From assembly GCF_963678635.1 (NCBI RefSeq), contig NC_087068.1, forward strand, positions 6,913,907 to 6,977,906: 64,000 nt of DNA. Direction: 5' to 3'. Position numbers and translations under genes: made by a program. A model generated the notes under the pieces. That model saw only the letters and a list, made by a program, of their open reading frames with translations, ran no database searches and was not told the origin of the DNA. The DNA comes from Symsagittifera roscoffensis. Its lineage: Eukaryota; Xenacoelomorpha; Acoela; Convolutidae. This document shows positions 11,501 to 22,334 of the stretch, in pieces (position 1 is the first letter of the stretch; every line of letters begins with the position of its first letter).

Positions 11501-14150
11501 GGCTTCCGACTCCTCCCAAAGATTGGGTTCATTTTTAAATTTTACCTTGATATTTTTTTGCTATCTGTTATTAGTTATCGATGTAATTTAAACTAAATAC
11601 AAGTTTGTACATAAAAAAATTCTAAAATCGAAATGATTCTGACTATTTAATTTTTTTAATGAAAGAAAAAACTTTTTCGATCTGTCTTCTTAAATTTGCA
11701 TCAATTTTTTATTTTAGCTTATTTTTTCTGCTCTTGCCTGTTCATAATTTCAAAGACACTTGATTTGCTCCTCTCATGCTGTTTATAGCTACAGATCTCA
11801 AGTTGAAGCGTTTTAAGTTCTGGTCCATTCTATTGCTGATTTATGGTCTATGCTATTGCTGAATTAAATCATTTTGATTCGTAGTTTTAGTTACAGAACG
11901 TAATTGGATGCATGAAAACCACCAAAATTTGAAAAAAAAATCAAATTTGTTTTATTAACAGTCAGTTCAACATGCCGCATCGGGTGTGCACTTTTTGTGT
12001 TTGCCTACCCAAAAAAAATGATTGTTTTTTACAAAAATTTATTGAGATGAAAATAGTCAGAAGAAGAATGTCGCAATTGATTGACACGTATTCTCTACTG
12101 TTATAGAAACACGTTAACAGTAGTAAGTCTGGATAAAAAATTCTTAATTTCGGTTTGAGGGGCTTGATTTGGCCTGAAAAATCGCTTCAAAAAATTTTCT
12201 GCCCTATATAACAATAATATATATAAGATCAGCTTAATTTTCATTTCAAGTTTTTTTTGCTATCTGCTTATAGCTCCCACCAAACAAACATTAACAGAGC
12301 TGATTTTTCAGATGCAAAACGTTTCTACATTCAATTTGAATGTCACGATATGATTTTTTTAAAAAAAAAAATTTTCGGGCTTCGGGCTGGCTTCAAAGAT
12401 TGGCTTCAATTTTAAATTTTACTTTGATGTCTTTTTGCAATCTGTTGATAGCTATCGGAGTGAAATTAACATAATATAATACTGTTTATAAAAAAATTCT
12501 GAAATCGAAGTGATTGTGACTATATAAGTTTTTTAATTGAAAACTTAAAATTATATTTCGGGTTTCAGGCTCTCTCCTAACATTGGCATCAATTGTTTAA
12601 TTTAGGTTATTTTTATGCTCTTGCCCTGTTCCTTATCTCAAAACACTTGATTTGCTCCTCTCACGCTGTTTGTAGCTACAGATCTCAAATTGAAGCGTTT
12701 AAAGTCTAATCAATTGCTGATTTATGGTCTATTCTATTGCTGAATTTTACTACTTTCACTCGGAATTTTAGTTACAGAACCTATTTCGATGCATGAAAAC
12801 TACCGACTTTTAAAAAAATCAAGTTTTTCTTATAAACAGTCCATTCGACATGCCGCAAAAATTTATTGGGATCAAAATATTCAGAACAAAAATGTCGCAA
12901 TTGATTGACACGTATTCTTCCCTACTGTCATAGAAGTGCGTTAACAGTAATATTTCTGGATGAAAAATTTCATAGGTTTGGTTTTAGGGGCTTGATTTGG
13001 CCTGAAATACCGCTTCAAAAATTGCTCTGCCCTACATATCAAAGATCGGCTTAGACTTTTGTTTTAACATAACTTTTTGTCATCTGCTTATAGCCTTCAA
13101 TCAAACAATAACAGAGCTGATTTTTAAGATAAAAAACATTTCAAAATTCAAATTAATGTGACGATTTAGTCATTTTAATTTAAAAAAATACATTTTTCGG
13201 GCTTCAGTCTAGCTGCTCAGATTGGCTTGAATTTTCGTTTTAACATATTTTTTTTGCTAACTGTTTATAGCTTTCAGAGTAACAAAAACGGAGCTATATA
13301 TATATCATACGTTACTAAAATTAAAGTGAGTTTGACGATATAATTTTTTTTGTTAAAAAAAATTTTTTTTCGGGCATCTAATTCACTCTTAATTTTGGCC
13401 TAAATTTTTGTTTTAACATATTTTTTTGTTATCTATTTATAGCTTTCGAAGGAACAAAAACAGAGGCTAATTTTGATAGGAAAAACTCTCCTTGTTTCGA
13501 AGTGAGTGTGACGATATATTTTTTAAGTAGAAAAAAAAACTTTTTTCGGCGTTCCGGCTCGCTCCAAAGATTGGCTTAAAATTTTAATTTTACTTAAATT
13601 TCTTTGGAATTTGTTTATAGCTACAGATCTCAAATTGAAGCGTTTAAAGTCTTGGTCTAATTATTGCTGATTTATATTCTATTCGGTTGCTGAATTTTAC
13701 TATTTTCACTCGTAATTTTAGTTACAGAACGTAATTCGATGCATGAAAACTACCATAATTCGAAAAAATAATTTTTTTTATGAACAGTCAATTCGACATG
13801 TCGCACTGGGTGTGCACTTTTTGTGTTTTCCTAATCAAAATTTTTTTTTTGTTTTTTACAAAAGTTCATTGGGATTAAAATATTCAAAAGGAAAATGTCG
13901 CAATTGATTGACACCTCTTCCCTACTGTCATAGAAGTCGTTAACAGTAACTTTTCTGAATGAAAACAAATCATGAGTTTGGTTTGAGGGGCTTGGTTTGG
14001 CCTGAAATATCGCTTCAAAAATTGTTCTGCCCTACATATCAAATACACCTGAGATCGGCTTAAACTTTCGTTTTAACGTAACACTTTGCTATCTGTTTAT
14101 AGCTTTCAATCAAACAATAACAGAGCTGATTTTTGGCATACAAAACGTTT
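8560..14150. repeat. Composite repeat array with 175-bp subunits, left block
   Basis: Several sequence blocks recur in a loosely conserved order. The block CGGGCTTC..GGCTCGCTCCAAAGATTGG, preceded by GTGACGATATAATTTTTTTA, is found near 9955, 10129, 11315, 11499, 12375, 13197, 13371 and 13547; paired copies lie about 175-185 bp apart. A second block, CTCCTCTCACGCTGTTTATAG followed by CTACAGATCTCAAATTGAAG, recurs near 8620, 9185, 10370, 11770, 12655 and 13615. A third, GCAATTGATTGACACGTA, occurs at 9486, 10884 (diverged), 12073, 12897 and 13900. No long ORF is preserved. This resembles a complex satellite or repeatedly duplicated non-autonomous element. Confidence 0.75.
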
Positions 14151-16035
14151 CTAAAGAATTATACTTTAACAAAAAATCAGAGAGCTGTCTCAATTTTTGG
14201 GAGATTTCATCTTTGTTGAGAACTGTTATGAATAATAAATTGAGTTATTTTTTTTTTCTTGTAATTTAAATATTTATCCTCAAAATCTTTCTTCACATAT
14301 TATTCGTGTTGAATTGGAGTACTTGGTTGGAATATTGGTTTTCAGGAATTTTAATCTTAAAACTGCATACTAATTTGGGTTTTTTTATATTGCTCTACAA
14401 GAAAGGTCCCAAAAAATTGTTATAGAATCATAAAATTTACCAAACTTGCAGAAATTGGACGTAGACTCACAAGTATCCTGTTTTTCATTCACATAGGATA
14501 ACAATCTGATAAAAAAAAAATAAGATTTACAGAATATCGTAGAAATGGTAATCAATGAAAAAATAAACAGTTTTTACAACTACAGAGCGAAAAAAAAAAC
14601 GATAAATTACTCGATATACTTTTTTCATTACTAGACTATCTAGAGACCTTCAAAAACTCTTGTATGATTACTGACGAATGCACGGTAGCAGTTGAACGTA
14701 CAGACATTGAATGAATCTGTAAAAATTGCCAGTGCTGGAGACACAGGGGTCTGAATACAAATTACATCAAACACTATTCGTTTCATCAAAGCAAATTGGA
14801 AAGAGATGTAAAGTTGCAAAACACACACATAGTGTTGCAAAATAATACATTAAGTTAATAATTAGGTCTAGGATCTCAATTGAAAGAATGGTATCAAGTT
14901 GCAACGTACGTTCTTTATGGTCATTTACTTATTGATTTAACCCCTAAAAACAGTTGATTCATTTGGTTGTTTGTCTAAGAGTGGTTCAGTTCCCACAAAA
15001 TTTTAATTTTTTTACCAGCTGGTAAAGAGACAAAATTTTTGTACAATGAGTACACAATACGTCTCTATTCTTCCAATGTTTCAAAATCTTTATCAAAGAC
15101 TTCGAAAACATTTCATTGTCAATTGTCCAAAAGATTTCTGAGCGAGTGTTTAGTAAACCTCAGCAGCAGTTTCTGAGCGAGTGTTTAGTAAACCTATTTA
15201 GAGGAGTGCTTCAAGATCTTCGGAAAGAAGACGTAGTAAAGTATCGCAACGAAATTTCACACAAAAAAGAAGAATTATTTTAAGTTCAACTAAAGGGTTA
15301 CAATTGATATCTATCATCACCCTTTTTTTCATTAAACGATTGACCTAGTACGAAACAGTTTGTTTTAAATCCGTACTTGGTTTATCAAGCCTAAACTTCA
15401 GTTCCAGGAAAACAAAAGTTGGAACAAAAGCAAGAAAAAGACGAGATTGTACTTTAAAAATTGATTCTGTTTACAGTGCTGAAAATGCGAGGTTGAAAAC
15501 GAGTAACAAAAAGCACCTTATTGAATTAATTTTAAATTCTCCTAGATATAAACTCAGCCAGTAGACAAAATTACATTAGATAATCGAGATACAAAAGAAT
15601 CTATTGTAGACTTTATGTGTGCACTAAAACGAAAAAAAAAACATCGATTTTCCAGACATTTACTTTACTATTTTGGAAGGAACTCAACGTTCACCCAAAT
15701 TTGTTATTAAAAAGAATGCCATAGCAAAAGACAGAGGAGTTTGGAACCGTTTCAAAATCTGAAAAGGTAAGACTAAACAGATTGTTTTCTAGGGGTAGAG
15801 CTGCGTACGATTCTACTCAAAACTTGAGTAAAACGAGTGGTTTATCAAAAAAGAAAAACGAAAAATTTTTACAAACCAAGACATCATTTACAAAACTTGG
15901 TCCACCAATCAAGCGTTTTCTGGGACTTCTAATTTTTTCAAATATATCAATGAAAATTGGTGTAAGTTAGCTAGTAAAAACAATAGAGTCAAATATTTAT
16001 TAGATGCTGTATATATTATTTTCGAGATTTGTCAG
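14151..16035. other. Unrelated 1.9-kb segment splitting the composite repeat
   Basis: The composite-repeat motifs stop near 14150 and resume near 16035, so this looks like an insertion. It contains a 26-bp direct repeat (TTTCTGAGCGAGTGTTTAGT and following bases) at about 15134 and 15169 and no convincing ORF. No terminal repeats were found by eye. Confidence 0.45.
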
Positions 16036-17195
16036 AGTTCAAACAATGAAAACAAAGTAATTTAAAAAAACATTTTCGGGCTTCGGGCTGCCTCCAAAGA
16101 ATCAAATAATTTTTATTTTACTTCTATATTGTTTGCAATCTGTTTATAGCTATCGGAAAAAAACACAGCTTTATTTTTATCAAAAAACTTTTCTAAAATC
16201 CAAATGAAAGTGACTATATAATTTTTTTAATTTAAAAAAAAACCATTTTTTCGGGCTTCCGGCTCGCTCCAAAGATTGGCGTCAATTTTAAATATTACGT
16301 TGATGTTTTTTGCAATCTTTTGACAGCTATTGAAGTGAAATTAACAGAATATAAGTCTGTTCATAAAAAAATTCTAAAGTTGAAGTGATTGTGACTATAT
16401 AATTTTTTAAATTGAAAACTTGAAATTATATTTCGGGCTTCAGGCTCTCTCCTAAGATTGGCATCAATTGATTAATTTAGGTATTTTTTTATGTTCTCGC
16501 CCTTTTCCTTTTTGCAAAACACTTGATTTGCTCCTCTCACGCTGTTTATAGGTACAGATCTCAAATTGAAGCGTTTAAAGTACTGGTCTAATCTTTTGCT
16601 GATTTGTGGTCTATTCTAATTCTGAATTTTACTACTTTCACTCAGAATTTTAATTACAGAACGTAATTCGATGCATGAAAACTATCGAAATTTAAAAAAA
16701 AAGAAAATTTTCTTATAAGCATCCAATTCGACATGCCGCAATGGGTGTGCACTTTTTGTATTTGCCTACCCAAGAAAAAAATTCTTTTTGTTTTTTACAA
16801 AATTTTATTGGGATTAAAATATTCAGAAGAAAAATGTCGCAATTGATTGACACGTGTTCTTCGCTACTGTCATAGAAGTGGGTTAACAGTAATTTTACTG
16901 GATGAAAAACGTCATTGATTTGGTTTTGGGGCTTGATTTGGCCGGAAATATTGCTTCAAAAATTGTTCTGCCCTAGATGTCAAATATACCTAAGATGGGC
17001 TTAAGCTTTTGTTTTAACATATATTTTTGTTATCTTTTTATAGCTTTCAATCAAACAGTAACACAGCTGAATTTTGAGTTACAAAACGTTTCTAAATTCA
17101 AATTTAATGTGACGGTTGATTAATTTTAATTTATGCTGCATTTACTATTTTCACTCGTCATTTTAGTTACAGAACGTGATTCGATGCATTAAAAC
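16036..17195. repeat. Composite repeat array, right block
   Basis: The same three blocks as in the left array resume: CGGGCTTC blocks near 16077, 16252 and 16437, the CTCCTCTCACGCTGTTTATAG block near 16532, and GCAATTGATTGACACGTG at 16839. The array stops at about 17195, where GC content rises and the gypsy pol fragment begins. Confidence 0.7.
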
Positions 17196-17340
17196 ACACG
17201 TTACTGCTAGACACTCGAGCAAGAGACTTGGACAGGTAGGTATATCAGGATCGCTACAGTGATCGCTACCTGGTACCCAGTGAAAGATTTTTTGACAACG
17301 CAGCGGGTCATTAGAAACTATAGCGGTATCGAAACATTCA

Positions 17341-17658
17341 TTGAGCTTGTTGCCGCAGAATGAAGCAGTCAGGACTGGCCTTCAACCGTTCAGACAAGAG
17401 CCACAGCCATTGGCGAGGATTTGGTGCGTCAAGATGGAAGATGACACGCATCAGCGCAATGAGCTGAATAGTCAAATGACGGTCATAAAGACATACTTGA
17501 AGGCGAGACACAGACTCTCGGACCTACTTAGAGCGCAAAGAAATGACCGAATGACGAGCAACTTGAAGAGGTGGATCGAGAATAGGGCACCAGACAAAGG
17601 TGATCTGGAAGAAGACAGTTACCGTATTCTGAGACAGTATTTTATGCAGAAGGAGTGA
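17341..17658 (+). pseudogene. Gypsy pol linker segment upstream of integrase
   Basis: A 105-codon charged ORF, rich in Arg, Glu and Gln, lies directly before the degenerate integrase zinc-binding region and reads on the same strand. It fits the tether between RNase H and integrase in gypsy pol. No catalytic motif is visible. It ends at a TGA, after which coding signal continues in other frames, so it is a fragment of a once longer frame. Confidence 0.5.
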
Positions 17659-17966
17659 CGGTTAAATCTGAACAAGGACAGAATCGTGGCTTGTAAGAGA
17701 AAAGAAGAAGACAAACTCCTATACAAACGTAACTCGATAGTGTTGCTGCAACTCTATTAGACAGAACTTTTTTTTGAGTCGCATGATCAGATGGGCCATA
17801 AGGAAATTGACAAAGTATAGCAGAGGATTCTGAAGCGCTGTGAATGGCCTGGAATGAAGAAGGCATGTGGAAAGTGAGTAACAGCATGTCTGTCATTTCA
17901 ACAGGTAAAGGATCCAAGGAAATTGCTATTTCTTTTGCAGTCGATTGAGTGATCCGAATTCAATGA
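17659..17966 (+). pseudogene. Degenerate integrase N-terminal zinc-binding (HHCC) region
   Basis: Between the linker ORF and the integrase core, different frames give pieces expected of an HHCC domain: a stretch encoding SHDQMGH near 17778-17798, an ILKRCEWPGMKK-like piece near 17828-17860, and a C-L-S-F-Q-Q-V-K piece near 17885-17908 in which the second Cys of the usual CxxC is replaced. Stops and frameshifts, partly at a T-run near 17769, separate them. The identification rests on order and on these fragments. Confidence 0.5.
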
Positions 17967-17967
17967 G

Positions 17968-18438
17968 GTGGTGCAGATTGACCACCAAAAAAAATGTATG
18001 ATAGACAGTGGCTACAATCGGGTCTTGGTCATGATAGAACACTTCACGAAATATGCAGAGGCTGTGCCTTGCATAACTACCTCGTCAGAAGAGACGTGCG
18101 ATCATCTAATCAATACGTGGATAGCGAGACATGTTTGTCCGATGACGTTTCAATCAGATAATGGAACATCTTTTGTAGGAGAACTTACTAAAGCGCTCAT
18201 GAGACGCTCTCAGGTGGCTCAAGCTCATTCCACCAAATACCATCCCCAGACGAATGGCTTAGTGGAAAGGCATAATTGGACGCTGGTGTCGATGCTGAGA
18301 GTATATTGTTCCAGGTACATGACTGATTGGGACATATATCTTCCACAAGTGATGGGAGCTTATAACAGCACGCAACACTGTGCCATCGGAATTAGTCCAC
18401 ACATGATGTTAACCGGGATGTTTTTGAACGGGATGTGA
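17968..18438 (+). CDS. Ty3/gypsy integrase catalytic core (rve, DDE)
   Basis: A 156-codon open stretch with the three acidic catalytic positions of retroviral-type integrases: D in QIDHQ (about residue 5), D in QSDNGTSFV (about residue 63), and E in NGLVERHN (about residue 99). HSTKYHPQTNG before the Glu is the usual gypsy signature. The enzyme would join element cDNA to host DNA in the nucleus. The core is complete but isolated: its zinc domain upstream is broken, and the frame ends at 18438 where the next ORF takes over with a 4-base overlap. One step of about 60 residues seems missing between this core and the next ORF compared with typical gypsy integrases. Confidence 0.85.
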   Translation: MVQIDHQKKCMIDSGYNRVLVMIEHFTKYAEAVPCITTSSEETCDHLINTWIARHVCPMTFQSDNGTSFVGELTKALMRRSQVAQAHSTKYHPQTNGLVERHNWTLVSMLRVYCSRYMTDWDIYLPQVMGAYNSTQHCAIGISPHMMLTGMFLNGM

Positions 18439-19013
18439 TTAGACATCGACCCGAACTGAACGACTCGTGCAGACGGAACACTCAGCAGGCACAGGCAAGG
18501 CAGAGGAAACGGTTCGATAAGAAAACAGCTGGTGCAAAAGTTTACTCGGTGCAAGACTACTCATGGGTATTTCAAAACGTTATACCACCGAAAGGAACGA
18601 AAAAGCTACTAAAGAAGTGGAGGGGACCCTTCTTCATGATTACGGAAGTGAACCACCCGGGACATTTTTACAGACCGACTACCGGCCGAACCGCTCACTT
18701 TGAAAATATTAAGCCCCACAACCCATCTACGGAAGACTGGTGTAATCCGGAAGACATAGAACAAGGGGATTATCTGATGATGAACCCTGCCTGCGAGGTC
18801 AATGAGAAGGGCACCAGGGGAAAGAATGATTTGAATGAAGCCCTAGAAGAAGGATCAAGTCCACTACAGGACCTGCATTCCAATGAGGTGATTGAAGCGA
18901 ATGAAGAAACCTTATCATACGCAGAAGAGGACTGGCAAGACCCCGAACAAATGGAGGATCTCCGAGAATTTGGAACCAGACCTACTGTTTGCGATACAGA
19001 CATGACAGAGTGA
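18435..19013 (+). pseudogene. Integrase C-terminal (GPY/F-like) domain and acidic pol extension
   Basis: A 192-codon ORF in a new frame relative to the core. Residues 8-40 are basic with an ARQRKRFDKK stretch. Residues 58-95 contain KKLLKKWRGPFFMITEV, the GPY/F-type beta-strand module of gypsy integrases, ending in HFENIKPHNPS. The rest (about 105-192) is strongly acidic (Glu, Asp, Asn) and ends at a TGA. The acidic part lies at the start of the 798-bp tandem duplication. No protease or chromodomain signature is evident. Confidence 0.7.
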
Positions 19014-19560
19014 CAGAACAAGACTCACCAAGAAGTACAACCCTTACGGAGATGACGTCGTAGTGGACAGGATAGATCTGAAAAAGACAGTGGAAAAATT
19101 GGTGGGTCTAGAAGATATAACCGTGTCACAGAATATGGAGATACTTGACGGCCGCAACGAGGAGTGGATCGATGACCGGTTTAAACCCGAGGTAGAATTC
19201 GACGACGAGCAACAGCAATGATACGAACAAGATTTGAGGAATCTGCGTGTCTTGGAATGGCTGAACGAAATGACGTATGTCCCAAAAGAGAGTAGTGTCA
19301 TGATTCAAGATGTAGACCGTGAGAGCAAGAAATACATAAAAACCGAAAGGGATGATCCTTCCTGGGCTGCCCAGGAAGGGCAAATACTCATTCCTGCGTC
19401 GAACCTCAATTTAACCTCCGGCATGCAATCGACGGGGACGTCGATGGATATTTTTGTCCGTGGAGTGGGGGTAGGAAATACCCACACCAAAAAATTGGTA
19501 ATAAAAAACATAAGAATAGCAAGAAAAACAGGTGACTTAGAAGCAGAGGGGGATTATCCT
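18763..19560 (+). repeat. Tandem duplication within pol extension, unit 1 (798 bp)
   Basis: The sequence from AAGGGGATTATCTGATGATG at 18763 to 19560 repeats immediately downstream starting at 19561. Both units carry the same acidic-protein segments, GACGACGAGCAACAGCAATGA, and the GGAGTGGGG-type end. Frameshifts differ between units, so they diverged after duplication. Confidence 0.85.
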
Positions 19561-20357
19561 AAGGGGATTATCTGATGATGAACCCTGCCTGCGAGGTCAA
19601 TGAGAAGGGCACCAGGGGAAAGAATGATGTGAATGAAGTCCTAGAAGAAGGATCAAGTCCACTACTGGACCTGTATTCCAATGAGGTGATTGAAGCGAAT
19701 GAAGAAACATTATCCTACACAGAAGAGGACTGGCAAGATTCCGAACAAATGGAGGGTCTCCGAGAGTTTGGAACCAGACCTACCGTTTGCGACTCAGACA
19801 TGACAGAAAGACAGGACAAGACTCACCAAGAACTACAGTCCTTTACGCAGATGACGTCGTAGTGGACAGGGTAGATCTGAAGAAGATAGTGGAAAAATTG
19901 TTGGGTTTAGAAGAAAAAACCGTGTCACAGGACATAGACATACTTGACGACCGCAACGAGGAGTGGGTCGATGACCGGTCCAAACCCGAGGTAGATTTCG
20001 ACGACGAGCAACAGCAATGATACGAACAAGATTTGAGAAATCTTGGTGTCTTAGAATGGCTGAACGAAATGACGTATGACACAAAAGAGACCAATGCAAC
20101 GATTCAAGATGTAGACCGTGAGCGCAAGAAATACATAAAAACCGAAAGGTTTGATCCTTCCTGGGCTACCCAGATAGGGCAAACACTCATTCCTGCGTCG
20201 AACCTCAATTTAATCTCCGGTATGCGATCGACGGGGACGTCCATGGATATTTTTGTCCGTGGAGTGGGGTAGGGACTAACTCACACCAAAAAATTATTTA
20301 TTAAAAAAATTAAGAATAGCAAGAGAAACAGGTGACCTAGAAGCAGAAATTGGCGAC
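19561..20357 (+). repeat. Tandem duplication within pol extension, unit 2
   Basis: Second unit of the duplication, about 797 bp and roughly 90% or more identical by eye. It contains ORFs at 19575-19862 and 20033-20272 that parallel those of unit 1 (18777-19013 and 19234-19575). Its end runs in frame toward the macrodomain-like module, so unit 2 keeps the original junction. Confidence 0.8.
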
Positions 20358-20876
20358 GATCCTAAGAAACCAGACATAAGAGAAGTAGTTGAGTCATATT
20401 CTGACTTTCAAAATGAGTACTCAAGTGGCATAATGTTAACAGATAGCGATTTCATAGTTACAAATAGAACATGTGCGAGAGCTATCACATTGGACAAGAG
20501 TCTTGGGACAGCATTAGCAGCAGAGTTTAAAAGGGATTATCAGAACATACACTTTTTGTGGAAGCAGAGACCAGGTATAGGAGTTGTAGCAGCCTTGCCT
20601 CTGACGGCTTCGCAGATACCAGGAAAATATTAATGCTTCTTGGTGACCAGAGCGACGGAGAAGCAGCATGTGGAACCTGAAGACTTGGTCCTGTCCTTTA
20701 CGAGACTGAGAGAATTCGTTGTAGAGAAGGAGGTGAAAGAACTCTTGCTCCCGGTATATGACCCAAACCAAGGACGACTGCACCCACAGGAGCTTTATGC
20801 ATTGGTTCAATTAATCTTTTCTGATAATAATATACACGTGTACTTACATAGGAAAGACTATTTGAAGATAGGCTAA
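20290..20876 (+). pseudogene. Macrodomain-like module at the end of the gypsy pol frame
   Basis: One frame is open from about 20290 to 20876 except for a single TAA at 20631-20633. Features in order match macrodomains that bind or hydrolyse ADP-ribose (closest in feel to OARD1/TARG1-type): a hydrophobic strand with IVTNRTCARAITLDKSLGTA near 20455-20512 (substrate-loop position), a hydrophobic LVTRAT strand after the stop, a helix with SFTRLREFV, a LLLPVYDPNQG segment where macrodomains have the P-x-x-G loop, a helix, and a final IHVYL strand. About 145 residues is the usual domain size. Catalytic Gly-rich loop residues are only partly conserved, so activity is uncertain. Function within a retrotransposon is inference. 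Confidence 0.55.
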
Positions 20877-21255
20877 GCTTAGGTAGGGTTTATGAGGTGT
20901 TATACTATGTGTTTTGTGCGTGATATATTATATATTGTTTTATGACGTTAGGATACTGGGTATGGAGGGGTAAGTGACAATGAATGACCAAACGGCAGTC
21001 TTAGGAATAGATCCAAAATTTGGATTGTCCTTTTATTAGGTCAAATTCCGAGATTTTTTAGCATTAAATTGGTTTTAAAAAATTTTAAGTCGTTAAAATC
21101 TTTTTATCCGACTGTTTTAAATCAATTTTAATACAAAACTAGATTAGTGTTGACAAATTTGATACTCGCGATCTTTGTTCTAGAGCGTGATTGATCATTT
21201 AATTATTTATAAGATTTCAATTGTGCAAACTGATAACCAAATCGAATCTAACGAA
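20877..21255. other. AT-rich non-coding gap between macrodomain frame and next ORF; LTR or leader candidate
   Basis: No ORF. AT content is much higher than on either side. Two models fit: an internal spacer between two genes of one element, or an LTR plus leader shared by two adjacent elements. I found no second copy of this sequence in the window, so an LTR is not demonstrated. Confidence 0.35.
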
Positions 21256-21450
21256 ATGGATAACTTCGACTTGAATGAACTGATGGACCTAGCGGAGGCC
21301 TTTGTAGGACCATTGATAGATGTGATCTTTTGTCGGCTGATGGATCAAGACTTTGCTCTGGAGGACCCAGAAACAGTAATGTTGCTGACAGCCTTAACGA
21401 AAATCTTGGGGCATGACAACAGTGGGGACGGCAAGACAACAGTTTGGTGA
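21256..21450 (+). pseudogene. N-terminal acidic segment of the SGNH-like protein
   Basis: A 64-codon acidic ORF starting MDNFDLNELMDLAEAF. It ends at a TGA and overlaps the next, SGNH-containing frame by 7 bases, so the two probably formed one gene separated by a frameshift near 21440. The start codon is the first ATG that gives the conserved-looking acidic helix; an upstream in-frame ATG-like start at 21187 is also possible. Confidence 0.4.
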
Positions 21451-21968
21451 GAGTACTCCAGTACCTGAGGATCTCCTGGATCACCACGATGATGGCCTTT
21501 GGAAGGACCACGATAGCCAGGCTGTATCGAATGGTGGATCAAAAGAACCCAGGAAGAAACTCTATAATAATGATCCTAGTAGGGACAAACAATGTAACCA
21601 GAGGTTCAGATGAGGAAGAGGCACAGTGGGAATCGATGATGGTGTGCCTATTTCCTACTCTCTGGCAGAAATTCAATTGCGCGGTACTGACCGTCTGCAC
21701 CGTACCGATGAGCACAAGAACGCTGATATCGGCGGGAAGGAGGCATAACGAAAGGGTTATCAGGTGGAATAACATAGGGAGAAATCTGGCGAGTCGTAAT
21801 GCTCGACGGATGATCCTCATGGATATCGAACATGAGCTCAGTGCTAGGGAAAAGGTCAGAGTCACCACCGATGGAATCCACTTTGACAGTATAGACGGAC
21901 AAACCTGGTTGAATCGAGTCTTCCAGGAGCGACTGGATGGAGTGGAGTTTGAGCTCTTTGACACGTGA
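21444..21968 (+). pseudogene. SGNH/GDSL-hydrolase-like domain in a retroelement-associated ORF
   Basis: SGNH hydrolases are esterases or acyl-hydrolases with Ser, Gly, Asn and His in four blocks. Visible here: IIMILVGTNNVTRGSD (residues about 40-55) as block III with its Asn, RRHNERVIRWNNI (about 93-105) as the usual R-x-x-N helix, RRMILMDIEHEL before a loop, and VTTDGIHFDSIDGQTWLN (about 138-155) as block V with Asp and His. The spacing of about 95 residues between Asn and His fits. Block I with the nucleophile Ser (GDS) is not clear; the position falls in the frameshifted 21440-21490 region. The identification is by motif only. The gene probably continued into the Arg/Ser/Pro-rich ORF that follows. 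Confidence 0.6.
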
Positions 21969-22058
21969 GTACTGAAGAAGGAAGAAACCACGAATGAGCC
22001 GGCATTCTCAACCTTTGTACCCTCTAACCTGGAAACACGTCTGGGATCAGTCTTAGCC

Positions 22059-22307
22059 GTGATCCAGAGGCCACGAAGCTCCAGCGAGCCAGGGCAAAGG
22101 ACGGACGTACTGGACCGACTAAGAGAAGCGCCAGTAGGAAGGACTATTCTTCCACGACGAAGGTTAGGACCTGTTAACTCGACAACGGACACATCAAGCA
22201 CCTCGAGATCGGAAACAACGATAAACGGCCGAGAAGAACGACGACCAGACAGAAGCTCTTTCATGTGGTCGAGGCCCATAACTTTCCCCTGGCATGTCTA
22301 CAAGTAG
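22059..22307 (+). pseudogene. Arg/Ser/Pro-rich ORF after the SGNH-like domain
   Basis: An 82-codon basic, low-complexity ORF (many Arg, Ser, Thr, Pro) that ends with WSRPITFPWHVYK and a stop. It probably is a disordered linker of the same protein as the SGNH-like domain, displaced by frameshift and stop near 21969. No fold is recognised. Confidence 0.35.
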
Positions 22308-22334
22308 GACCTGATAAAACTGAACCCTCAGACG

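Larger units (their letters stand above)
17200..20880 (+). mobile_element. 5'-truncated, decayed Ty3/gypsy-type retrotransposon pol end
   Basis: The order of modules is that of a gypsy pol 3' half: a linker upstream of integrase, a degenerate HHCC zinc domain, the DDE integrase core, a GPY/F-like C-terminal domain, a long acidic extension and a macrodomain-like module. No reverse transcriptase, RNase H or protease is present, so the 5' part is missing. The abrupt boundary with the composite repeat at about 17200 suggests truncation or insertion there. Several frameshifts and stops show that it is inactive. GC content is clearly higher than in its neighbours. Confidence 0.75.

Noticed and set aside
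8560-17195. CRISPR-like direct repeats
   Set aside because: Repeats are degenerate, unevenly spaced, without unique spacers of constant length, and the DNA is clearly eukaryotic.
21539-22279. 246-codon minus-strand ORF
   Set aside because: It is the antisense shadow of the SGNH-like gene, whose plus-strand motifs are specific; Ser/Arg-rich composition is typical of a shadow frame.
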